DNA of 44,596 nucleotides from a candidate division CPR3 bacterium 4484_211. GTDB lineage: Bacteria; Patescibacteriota; 4484-211. The notes below the pieces were generated by a model. The model did not search any database and was not told the origin of the DNA. It worked only from the letters and a program-made list of their open reading frames with translations. Of the stretch, positions 29,180-36,468 are shown piece after piece. The translations under genes were made by a program, and so were the position numbers. The stretch covers positions 1 to 44,596 of the forward strand of contig MZGJ01000003.1 in NCBI GenBank assembly GCA_002084955.1. Reading direction: 5' to 3'. The first letter of the stretch is position 1, and each line of letters begins with the position of its first letter.

Positions 29180-29216
29180 TAAAAAAAATTAAGCGGAGCC
29201 AAGAGCTCCGCCTATT
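29180..29216 (-). terminator. Intrinsic-terminator-like hairpin plus T-tract in the rplC leader (candidate attenuator)
   Basis: Reverse strand AGGCGGAGC-TCTTG-GCTCCGCTT-AATTTTTTTTA-ATG(rplC). Confidence 0.75.
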
Positions 29217-29361
29217 TCTCAACCGCCAAAGGGCAGGACAAGAAAAATCTTATTTCTGCAACTTTGCAACCAACAAAGCGCATTTTCGCTCAGAAAATAA
29301 GCTCCTCGCCAAATTAGTCTTTAAGTTTAACTTGTACATGATCATTTGCATGACCAGGGGT

Positions 29362-29390
29362 ATTGTAACAAAGCACAACAAGATATGCAA
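29362..29390 (-). promoter_or_regulatory. Putative sigma70-type promoter of the ribosomal-protein operon
   Basis: Reverse strand TTGCAT-17 nt-TACAAT. Confidence 0.5.
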
Positions 29391-29447
29391 TAGCCTATTG
29401 TGCGGTGACTCAAGACCTTCTCCCTGGATTTCGGTTTAAGAAACACC

Positions 29448-29627
29448 TTAATTGAGGACTTCCAAGAGATTGCCTTTCGCCGCAACAAAGGCAACCGCGT
29501 GGATAATTTTGCCTTCCGGAACCTTTTCTTCTGTCACGGGACACAAAATTTCAGCTGCCACAAAATGGCCGATTTGATACCGGCCTTCGTCCCTGCCGTG
29601 GCCGCAGAGTAGGGGGTAGGAGCCCAA
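29448..29627 (-). CDS. Possible small ORF (59 aa, TTG start) or gene remnant, not in the ORF track
   Basis: Open frame (L/M)GSYPLLCGHGRDEGRYQIGHFVAAEILCPVTEEKVPEGKIIHAVAFVAAKGNLLEVLN*, protein-like composition. Confidence 0.35.
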   Translation of the reverse strand: MGSYPLLCGHGRDEGRYQIGHFVAAEILCPVTEEKVPEGKIIHAVAFVAAKGNLLEVLN

Positions 29628-29632
29628 AGAGC

Positions 29633-29661
29633 TTGACTTTTAACCCTGACCATATTAGAAT
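29633..29661 (+). promoter_or_regulatory. Putative promoter of DUF4143 ATPase 1
   Basis: TTGACT-17 nt-TAGAAT. Confidence 0.55.
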
Positions 29662-29688
29662 TAAATAGACTTCAGCCATAACCGCATT

Positions 29689-30996
29689 GTGCCTGAAAAG
29701 AGATTAATCCCCCGCAACTTAGAAAAGGAACTTACAAAGTGGCTCAAACGGCCAGAAATACTGGCTATTAAAGGCCCGCGCCAATCGGGAAAAACAACTC
29801 TTTTAAAGAAACTCGAAGTAAAACTAAAGCGAGAAGAAAGCAGAGCGGGTGTGGTTTACATTAATCTTGAAGACCGTGATCGACTGGACCAGTTTACCAA
29901 GGACCCAATAAGGTTTATTGAAAGTTTTAGTCCGAGAAAATCAAAACGGACTTTCTTTCTTTTCGACGAATATCATTATGTACCGGAAGCAGGCCAAAGC
30001 CTAAAACTCCTTTACGACTCTTTTACCCCACAGGTCAAATTTATTATCACTGGGTCATCCTCTTTAGAGCTAACGGCGCAAACCGGCCGCTGGCTGGTAG
30101 GCAGGGTTTTCTCTTTTAATCTATTTCCGGTGAGCTTTGGCGAGTACTTAAATTTCAAAAACCTCCGCCTTTATAACATCTGGCAGGAGAAAAATAACGA
30201 ACTAAGAGATTTTATTGAGGGTAAAAGCCAAAAAGTTAGAGAAGAGGAGGTTTTCTCCTCGGAAATACAAGTTCATTATAGTGACTACCTTCGATACGGA
30301 GGTTATCCGGCGGTAGTAACAGCCGAAGATGAGGAAACCAAGCAGCAAATCCTAAAAAACATTGAAGATACCTACTTGAGGCGTGACATTATCGAACTGC
30401 TAAAGGTGGAAAGCGTGGATAAATATCGCAGGCTGACCCAGCTGATTGCCGGGCAGACTGGTCAATTAGCCAATTATCAGCAGCTATCGCAGGATTCGGG
30501 ACTTTATTTTAAGAAGCTTAAACACTATTTATCAATACTGGAGGAGACTTACGTTATTAGCCGCTTAAGGCCCTACTTTAACAATTTGACCACGGAGATT
30601 AAAAAGAACCCCAAGTTGTACTTTCTCGACAGCGGATTAAGGAATTGGCTGGTGCGGAATTTTAATATGATTGACATCCGCATGGACCGAGGCCAACTGG
30701 CCGAAAGTGTGACTAACTCACTTTTGTACTACTCCTATAGCGAAGAATGGCAGCTCAATTTTTGGCGGACAACCAACGGGGCAGAAATTGATTTTATCCT
30801 GTCCAAAGGAATAAAGTCCCCTATCCCTGCTGAAGTAAAATATTCTTCATTCAACAAGCCCCGAGTAAGCCGCTCTTATAGAAACTTCATCCGCGCCTAT
30901 TCCCCAGAAAGAGGCTTGATACTCACCAAAGATTATTGGGACCAGATACAGATTGGCAAAACTAAAGTAGTTTTTGTCCCCGCATGGGTTTTGTAA
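29689..30996 (+). CDS. AAA ATPase with C-terminal DUF4143/PD-(D/E)XK-like domain (copy 1; GTG start)
   Basis: Walker A IKGPRQSGKTTLLKKLE, Walker B TFFLFDEYHYV, IITGSSSLEL, YGGYP, NGAEIDFIL...PAEVKYSS. Confidence 0.9.
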   Translation: MPEKRLIPRNLEKELTKWLKRPEILAIKGPRQSGKTTLLKKLEVKLKREESRAGVVYINLEDRDRLDQFTKDPIRFIESFSPRKSKRTFFLFDEYHYVPEAGQSLKLLYDSFTPQVKFIITGSSSLELTAQTGRWLVGRVFSFNLFPVSFGEYLNFKNLRLYNIWQEKNNELRDFIEGKSQKVREEEVFSSEIQVHYSDYLRYGGYPAVVTAEDEETKQQILKNIEDTYLRRDIIELLKVESVDKYRRLTQLIAGQTGQLANYQQLSQDSGLYFKKLKHYLSILEETYVISRLRPYFNNLTTEIKKNPKLYFLDSGLRNWLVRNFNMIDIRMDRGQLAESVTNSLLYYSYSEEWQLNFWRTTNGAEIDFILSKGIKSPIPAEVKYSSFNKPRVSRSYRNFIRAYSPERGLILTKDYWDQIQIGKTKVVFVPAWVL

Positions 30997-30998
30997 AA

Positions 30999-31152
30999 TA
31001 TTGAGGATGGGTCATAAATGCCCAACCCGGCTGTAGTCATAATGACAAAAACCAAGCACCAAATGACAAACAAATTCAGAATTCAGAATTTAAATGACCA
31101 AAACCCTCCCATGTTTAGGATTTGGGAATTTGTCATTTGAATCTGGTTTGCT
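30999..31152 (+). repeat. Dispersed inverted-repeat element, copy B
   Basis: GGGTCATAAATGCCCAAC...ACCAAGCACCAAATGACAAACAAATTCAGAATTCAGAATTTAAATGACCAAAACCCTCCCATGTTTAGGATTTGGGAATTTGTCATTTGAATCTGGTTT. Confidence 0.75.
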
Positions 31153-31256
31153 AAAACGCAAAACACTGGATAACTGAGCAACAGCGGTTTTTCTGATGCT
31201 CGAATTTGAGCCAGAGGTTCATCAGCTTTTGGCTGAAATCCGCCTTCGGTAAACCT

Positions 31257-31413
31257 AATCACCCAATAAATCAGTTAACTAATCAATCTATTTCCCAATT
31301 GTTGATGTTAATTGTTGATGTTGATTGTTGATTGTTAATTGCTGATCGCCGATCTACTCTCTTAAATCCTGGCTTCTGTATTCTGACTTCTACCTTCTAC
31401 ATTCTGTCTCCTG
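31257..31413 (+). repeat. About 150-bp direct repeat upstream of ATPase 2 (R1)
   Basis: Shares CCCAATAAA...ACTAATCAATCTATTTCCCAATTGTTGATGTTAATTGTTGAT...GCTGATCGCCGATCTACT...TAAATCCTGG.TTCTGTATTCTGACTTCTACCTTCTACATTCTGTCTCCTG with 32911..33060. Confidence 0.9.
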
Positions 31414-31475
31414 TCTTTATAATGTCCCTCAGCACAACCTTACCTCCCAAGGAAACTATTCCCAAAACTCCTCAC

Positions 31476-31503
31476 TTGACAACCTAAATATCCTTGATAA
31501 AAT
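31476..31503 (+). promoter_or_regulatory. Putative promoter of ATPase 2 (near-leaderless)
   Basis: TTGACA-16 nt-TAAAAT; -10 ends 9 nt before the ATG. Confidence 0.6.
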
Positions 31504-31512
31504 AGTACTGCT

Positions 31513-32772
31513 ATGCAATTTCTACAAAGAAAGGTCTATCTTGAGGTTAAAAAGCACATAAAGAGTCCGGAAATATCCCTTATTCTGGGACCACGACAGG
31601 CCGGAAAGACCACGATCATGCTAAAACTTAGTGAAGAGCTGGAAAGTCAGGGCCTGGCAACCGCCTATTTTAATCTCGATGTTTTCGAAGACAAGCAATA
31701 CTTTATTACCCAGCACACTCTTTTAGACCGCTTAGAGAAACTGGTTGGTAAAGGGCCGGCCGTAGTTTTTATTGATGAAATACACCGCCTGGAAAATGCT
31801 GGGCTTTTTTTAAAAGGTCTTTATGATCTAAAACCAAGTTATAAGTTTGTCGCCTCTGGATCCGGATCTCTGGAGTTAAAAGCCAATATTATTGAGCCGA
31901 TGACAGGGAGAAAGCGAATTTTTCTGTGCCTGCCGCTTTCTTTTACGGAGTTTGCCGCTAATAAATTAAAGGTGGATTTTGAGCAAGTGACCCGCGTTTT
32001 AGATACTAATCCTTATGCTTGTCAACGTTTAACGGCTGAATACTTTACTTACGGCGGCTACCCCCGTGTGACGCTGAGCGAGACCCATAAGGAAAAGGTT
32101 GCCACACTGGCCGAAATCTATAAAAGTTATCTGGAAAAAGATATTCAGCTTTTATTAAAAGTGGAAAAGGGGCACGCCTTCGAGACCTTAGTTAAAATCC
32201 TAGCCACTCAGGTGGGCAATTTAATCAATCGCTCGGAATTAGCCTCAACAATCGGAGTAACCCAAAAAACAGTTGAAAAGTACCTGTACCTTCTGGAAAA
32301 AACATTTGTAATTTTTCTCCTTAGGCCCTTTTTTAAAGATGCGCGAAGAGAACTCCGCAAATCGCCAAAAGCCTACTTTGCGGATCTAGGCTTTCTGCGG
32401 CTAGCCCAAGGCACACTGCCAGTTTCCAAGCCGCTCCTTAAGGGGAGTCTTTTTGAAAATGCGTGTTTTTTGAGGCTAAAAGAGCTAAACCTTTTGGAAA
32501 CACCTCGATTTTGGCGTTCTCATTCGGGCGCCGAGGTAGATTTTGTTGTCACCTCCCCCCATACAGGAGAAGTAATCCCTATTGAAGCGAAGGTTTCTCC
32601 GCTTAAGCGACAGACGCTGGGTAAAAGTCTAATTAGCTTTTTGCAGCGGTATCGGCCGCGGCAGGCTTACATTTACACTAAAAAGACCAACCTAAACTTT
32701 AAACGTTTTGGTATTCCAATCCGCTATCTACCCTTTCACTTCCTACCGCCTGCACTCCTTAAAAAGTCCTGA
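31513..32772 (+). CDS. AAA ATPase with DUF4143-like C-terminal domain (copy 2)
   Basis: LGPRQAGKTTIMLKL, VVFIDEIHRLENAG, VASGSGSLEL, YGGYPRVTL, SGAEVDFVVTS...PIEAKVSP. Confidence 0.9.
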   Translation: MQFLQRKVYLEVKKHIKSPEISLILGPRQAGKTTIMLKLSEELESQGLATAYFNLDVFEDKQYFITQHTLLDRLEKLVGKGPAVVFIDEIHRLENAGLFLKGLYDLKPSYKFVASGSGSLELKANIIEPMTGRKRIFLCLPLSFTEFAANKLKVDFEQVTRVLDTNPYACQRLTAEYFTYGGYPRVTLSETHKEKVATLAEIYKSYLEKDIQLLLKVEKGHAFETLVKILATQVGNLINRSELASTIGVTQKTVEKYLYLLEKTFVIFLLRPFFKDARRELRKSPKAYFADLGFLRLAQGTLPVSKPLLKGSLFENACFLRLKELNLLETPRFWRSHSGAEVDFVVTSPHTGEVIPIEAKVSPLKRQTLGKSLISFLQRYRPRQAYIYTKKTNLNFKRFGIPIRYLPFHFLPPALLKKS

Positions 32773-32910
32773 AACACTCCATCAACCCAAATTCCTATTT
32801 CTCAAACTTCTAACTCATCAGACAAGTTTCTATTCTTCAATGCGGCTCTTATAACACGAGCATGGCAAAGTGTCTTTAGCCAATCGAATTAATCCGCCTA
32901 TGGCGGACCC

Positions 32911-33060
32911 AACCACCCAATAAACTAATCAATCTATTTCCCAATTGTTGATGTTAATTGTTGATTGTTGATTGTTAATTGTTAATTGCTGATCGCCGAT
33001 CTACTCCCCTAAATCCTGGATTCTGTATTCTGACTTCTACCTTCTACATTCTGTCTCCTG
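32911..33060 (+). repeat. About 150-bp direct repeat upstream of ATPase 3 (R2)
   Basis: Second copy of R1 with small indels. Confidence 0.9.
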
Positions 33061-33125
33061 TTTTCTATCTTCCCGCCACCTGCCTCTTACTTCCTTTTTT
33101 CTAATACCCAGGTGTCAACCAACAC

Positions 33126-33154
33126 TTGACAATTCTTGTGTCATTTTGTAAGCT
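33126..33154 (+). promoter_or_regulatory. Putative promoter of ATPase 3 (near-leaderless)
   Basis: TTGACA-17 nt-TAAGCT; -10 ends 6 nt before the ATG. Confidence 0.5.
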
Positions 33155-33160
33155 AGTATC

Positions 33161-34342
33161 ATGAATTATCCAAGAAAGCTTCTTCCCATTCTACAAAAGC
33201 AGATTGATTCCAGGGAGATTATTGTGGTAACTGGTATGCGGCGGGTTGGTAAAACCACCCTTTTACAAATGCTCTTTAACGAAATCGAGAGTGAGAATAA
33301 AGTTTTCTTAGATCTGGAAAACCCCATCGAGCAAAAAATTTTTGAAGAAAAAAACTACCATAATATCTGGTCCAATTTACGGGAATATGGCATATCACCA
33401 GAGAAAAAAGCCTACCTTTTCCTGGATGAGATCCAGGCCATGCCGGAAATTGTCAAGGCCATAAAGTACCTTTATGACCACGATAATGTCAAGTTCTTCT
33501 GTACGGGCTCTAGTAGTTTCTATCTTAAAAATCTTTTTCCCGAAAGCCTGGCCGGTCGAAAATTCATTTTTGAACTATATCCCTTAGACTTTGAGGAGTT
33601 TCTAGTTTTTAAAAGCCAGCCAAGAGATTTTTACCATTCGTTTGCCGAGAAAGAGACAAATAAAAGCCTGGTTAGGCATGAAAAGGTTAAAGGCCTTTAT
33701 GAAGAGTACCTTAACTACGGTGGTTTCCCCGGTGTAGTGAGAGAAAAAGATTCTCGGAAAAAAAAGCTTAAACTTAACGACATTTTTAAGTCTTATTTTG
33801 AAAAGGACGTAAGAAACCTTGCCGATTTTAGAGAGATCAATGCTTTTCGCGACCTTATTTTACTTTTAATGCAAAGAGTCGGCTCAAAGCTGGATATTAC
33901 CAAGTTGTCTTCGGAAATAAGCGTCTCAAGAGAAACGGTCTATTCTTATCTTTCTTTTCTTGAAGGAACCTACTTTATCAGTTTGATATCGCCCTACACT
34001 TTGAGTGTGGACCGCGAAGTAAGCGGGACAAAAAAGGTCTATTTTTGTGACAGCGGTCTATTAAACCATCTGTCGCAGTTGACGCCGGGGCACCTATTTG
34101 AGAATTCTGTGTTTAACAGCCTGAGAAAATACGGGCATATCAATTACTACCAAAAAAGATCCGGAGCGGAGATTGATTTTATTATCAATAAAGACATCGC
34201 TCTTGAGGTTAAGACAAAAGGAACATTAAGAGATCTGCGGAAATTAAAGAAAATCTCCCAGTCGTTGAATTTAAGCGAGCATTATCTGATTAGTAAGGAT
34301 TTTGTCGGGGAGAAAGGTTTTTTACCAGCCACAGAGCTCTAG
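33161..34342 (+). CDS. AAA ATPase with DUF4143-like C-terminal domain (copy 3)
   Basis: VTGMRRVGKTTLLQML, YLFLDEIQAMPEI, CTGSSSFYLKNLFPESLAGRKFIFELYPLDFEEFL, YGGFPGVV, SGAEIDFIINK...LEVKTKG. Confidence 0.92.
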   Translation: MNYPRKLLPILQKQIDSREIIVVTGMRRVGKTTLLQMLFNEIESENKVFLDLENPIEQKIFEEKNYHNIWSNLREYGISPEKKAYLFLDEIQAMPEIVKAIKYLYDHDNVKFFCTGSSSFYLKNLFPESLAGRKFIFELYPLDFEEFLVFKSQPRDFYHSFAEKETNKSLVRHEKVKGLYEEYLNYGGFPGVVREKDSRKKKLKLNDIFKSYFEKDVRNLADFREINAFRDLILLLMQRVGSKLDITKLSSEISVSRETVYSYLSFLEGTYFISLISPYTLSVDREVSGTKKVYFCDSGLLNHLSQLTPGHLFENSVFNSLRKYGHINYYQKRSGAEIDFIINKDIALEVKTKGTLRDLRKLKKISQSLNLSEHYLISKDFVGEKGFLPATEL

Positions 34343-34513
34343 TTTTTTTAAGCGAAAAAGCCCGAGAAGATAAACTTTTCTTCGCAAATCTCACAAAACA
34401 CCAAGTTCAATTTTCAATTTTTAATTTTTAATTTTCAATTTTTAAATTCTTCACCAATCCCAAACCACCAAATTTATAACCGATCCCCGCTTCCCAACTT
34501 GAGATTTATCATC

Positions 34514-34552
34514 TTGACAGACCGACACCGTTGATGTAACATCATTACATCA
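34514..34552 (+). promoter_or_regulatory. Promoter and operator-like inverted repeat of the toxin-antitoxin pair
   Basis: TTGACA-17-TAACAT; TGATGTAA-CATCA-TTACATCA inverted repeat (34532-34552) covers the -10 and reaches the ATG. Confidence 0.65.
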
Positions 34553-34872
34553 TGGATAAGCAAGCTCAAATCATAAAATCAATTACAAAAGATAATAAAT
34601 ACTCTCTCAGAACACAGATCTCTCTCTCCGTAGCCCTGCGTAGAGCGGTTGATGCAAAAAGGAAATTATATGGCGAGACTCTGGCCGAGTACTTACGTAA
34701 AGCAATTTTAATGAGGCTGATGGCTGAGGAAACAGAGGAAAATGAACTGGCTATTTTAGCCAAGGCAGTCGTTGGTTCAGTTTCTAAAAATAGAGGCGGC
34801 TGGAAAAATATTAAAAATATTAATACTTGGCAAAAAAGGACCCGGCAAAAAGAAGGCTGTCATAGGAGTTAG
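34552..34872 (+). CDS. VapB-like antitoxin (probable RHH-type DNA binder)
   Basis: LRTQISLSVALRRAVDAKRKLYGETLAEYLRKAILMRL; ends 2 nt before the PIN toxin gene. Confidence 0.65.
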   Translation: MDKQAQIIKSITKDNKYSLRTQISLSVALRRAVDAKRKLYGETLAEYLRKAILMRLMAEETEENELAILAKAVVGSVSKNRGGWKNIKNINTWQKRTRQKEGCHRS

Positions 34873-34874
34873 AG

Positions 34875-35261
34875 ATGTCAGAAAATTACCTTCTGGACAC
34901 CAACATTGTGCTTGAGGCCATTTGGGGTAAAGAACCTGTTGCCTCGAGAGTAGCCAGTTGGATCAAAAGAGGCCAAATTGTTCTTTCTCCAATTGTCGTT
35001 GCCGAGATTTATGCCAAGGCCAGTCAGGAAGAAAAAGAGAAGTTGGAGCTACTAATTGGTAAATTTGGAGTATTACCTATTGATGTCGTCACCGCGAGAA
35101 TTGCCGGTGACTATCGTCATCGCTTTCTAAGAAAGAAAAAGAAAGTTTTCTTAATGGATTGCCTTATCGCCGCCGCAGCTAAACTTTACAGTCTCACTCT
35201 AGTAACCCACAATACCTCGGATTACCCCATGACCGATATCAATATTTTAGATCCGCGGTAG
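34875..35261 (+). CDS. PIN-domain toxin (VapC-like)
   Basis: YLLDTNIVLEAIWG...SPIVVAEIYAKA...FLMDCLIAAAAKLYSLTLVTHNTSDYPM. Confidence 0.9.
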   Translation: MSENYLLDTNIVLEAIWGKEPVASRVASWIKRGQIVLSPIVVAEIYAKASQEEKEKLELLIGKFGVLPIDVVTARIAGDYRHRFLRKKKKVFLMDCLIAAAAKLYSLTLVTHNTSDYPMTDINILDPR

Positions 35262-35310
35262 CGATTGCGCGTGAGTTGGTAAACAGCCCGCATTACAATC
35301 TTACAAATAT

Positions 35311-35520
35311 TCATTTCTTTCTTCCTTTTTGTGAGCGGCGGCGCAGAAGGGTTAACTGCCGGGAAGAAGTAAATTTATAACTTACCGACTGCTTCTCCAT
35401 ATCCACTTCCACCTTAACCTCGTCTCCATCTTTAATCCCCAACACATTTCTAAAGACAGCCGGAATAACTACCACCAGTGAATTTCCTGCTTTAAAAACT
35501 TTTTGTTTTGTGGACGCCAT
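35311..35520 (-). CDS. AbrB/MazE-type (SpoVT-AbrB fold) DNA-binding protein
   Basis: KVFKAGNSLVVVIPAVFRNVLGIKDGDEVKVEVD. Confidence 0.8.
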   Translation of the reverse strand: MASTKQKVFKAGNSLVVVIPAVFRNVLGIKDGDEVKVEVDMEKQSVSYKFTSSRQLTLLRRRSQKGRKK

Positions 35521-35530
35521 TGATGCAACC

Positions 35531-36133
35531 CTACGGACTCATGAGATTAAAACTTTGCTCATCCCCAATAAGCATAATCTGCGGCTGGGACAAAATCTTT
35601 AGAACAAAACTGTCTCTTCTTTTCTTGCGAAAGTTAAACTCCTCTACCGTCATCACCGAATAGTTTATCTGCCGACCATCTTCTTTTTCCGCAGTCTGAA
35701 TAAGCTCTTCCAGCAACCTTAACTTAACACGCCCCACAATCAACAAGTCCACCTGCCTTTCACTGGCCACTCTTCCTTCCACAAATGGCAGTGCCATCAT
35801 GGCGTACTTTATGCTTCCCAGCTCTTCCCGCCGCTCAATGATCCTTTTTCCCAGACGGGTAGTTTTAGCCACCAAGCGGATAATTTCCGGATAAAAAACA
35901 AACTCTTTTCTTGCCTTATAAAAAAGTCTGTTCCCCCGCTGCTTGCTTTTTAACAGGCCGACGGCAACCAACCGCCCCAGCTCGCGTCTGACCGCATTAA
36001 TCTCTTCTCCAATAATTCGGCAAATTTGCCGCACGTACAGCTCTTTATCCGAAAGAAGGAGAAGACCAAGAATTTTAATACGAACGCGCGAAGTAAATAG
36101 AGCCAGCAATTTTCTTTCCATATCTTTATGCAT
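35531..36133 (-). CDS. Winged-helix regulator with C-terminal nucleotidyltransferase-like domain
   Basis: N-terminal LFTSRVRIKILGLLLLSDKELYVRQICRIIGEEINAVRRELGRLVAVGLLKSKQRGNRLFY; C-terminal VDLLIVGRVKLRLLEELIQ. Confidence 0.7.
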   Translation of the reverse strand: MHKDMERKLLALFTSRVRIKILGLLLLSDKELYVRQICRIIGEEINAVRRELGRLVAVGLLKSKQRGNRLFYKARKEFVFYPEIIRLVAKTTRLGKRIIERREELGSIKYAMMALPFVEGRVASERQVDLLIVGRVKLRLLEELIQTAEKEDGRQINYSVMTVEEFNFRKKRRDSFVLKILSQPQIMLIGDEQSFNLMSP

Positions 36134-36240
36134 TCATCTGGTAATCGAGGTGTACTTCCATAGTCCGCCTACGGCCGGAACATAACGCCGCACTTTACTT
36201 GCAAGCAGCAGACTTTAGTCCGCATTAGGTAAATTTGTAA

Positions 36241-36460
36241 TAGCAGATTTCAGTCCGCGATCTGTGCGCGCAATAGGCCAAGCTTGCAACTCAGCGATAA
36301 AACAAGAGCCGCTCCTTGAAAAGGGCGAATCTGTAAAATGTCAAATTAAAAATGCCCAATGTCAAACCAAATCCAAATGACAATTTTCTAAATTCTAAAC
36401 ATGGGAAGGTTTTGGTCATTTAAATTCTGAATTTGTTTGTCATTTGGTGCTTGGTTATAG
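36241..36460 (-). repeat. Dispersed inverted-repeat element, copy C
   Basis: Reverse complement shares ACCAAGCACCAAATGACAAACAAATTC...CATTGGGCATTTTTAATTTG.CATTTTACA.ATT.GCCCTTTTC.AGGAGC...GGCCTATTG...CGCGGACT with copy A. Confidence 0.75.
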
Positions 36461-36468
36461 TCGTTCAT

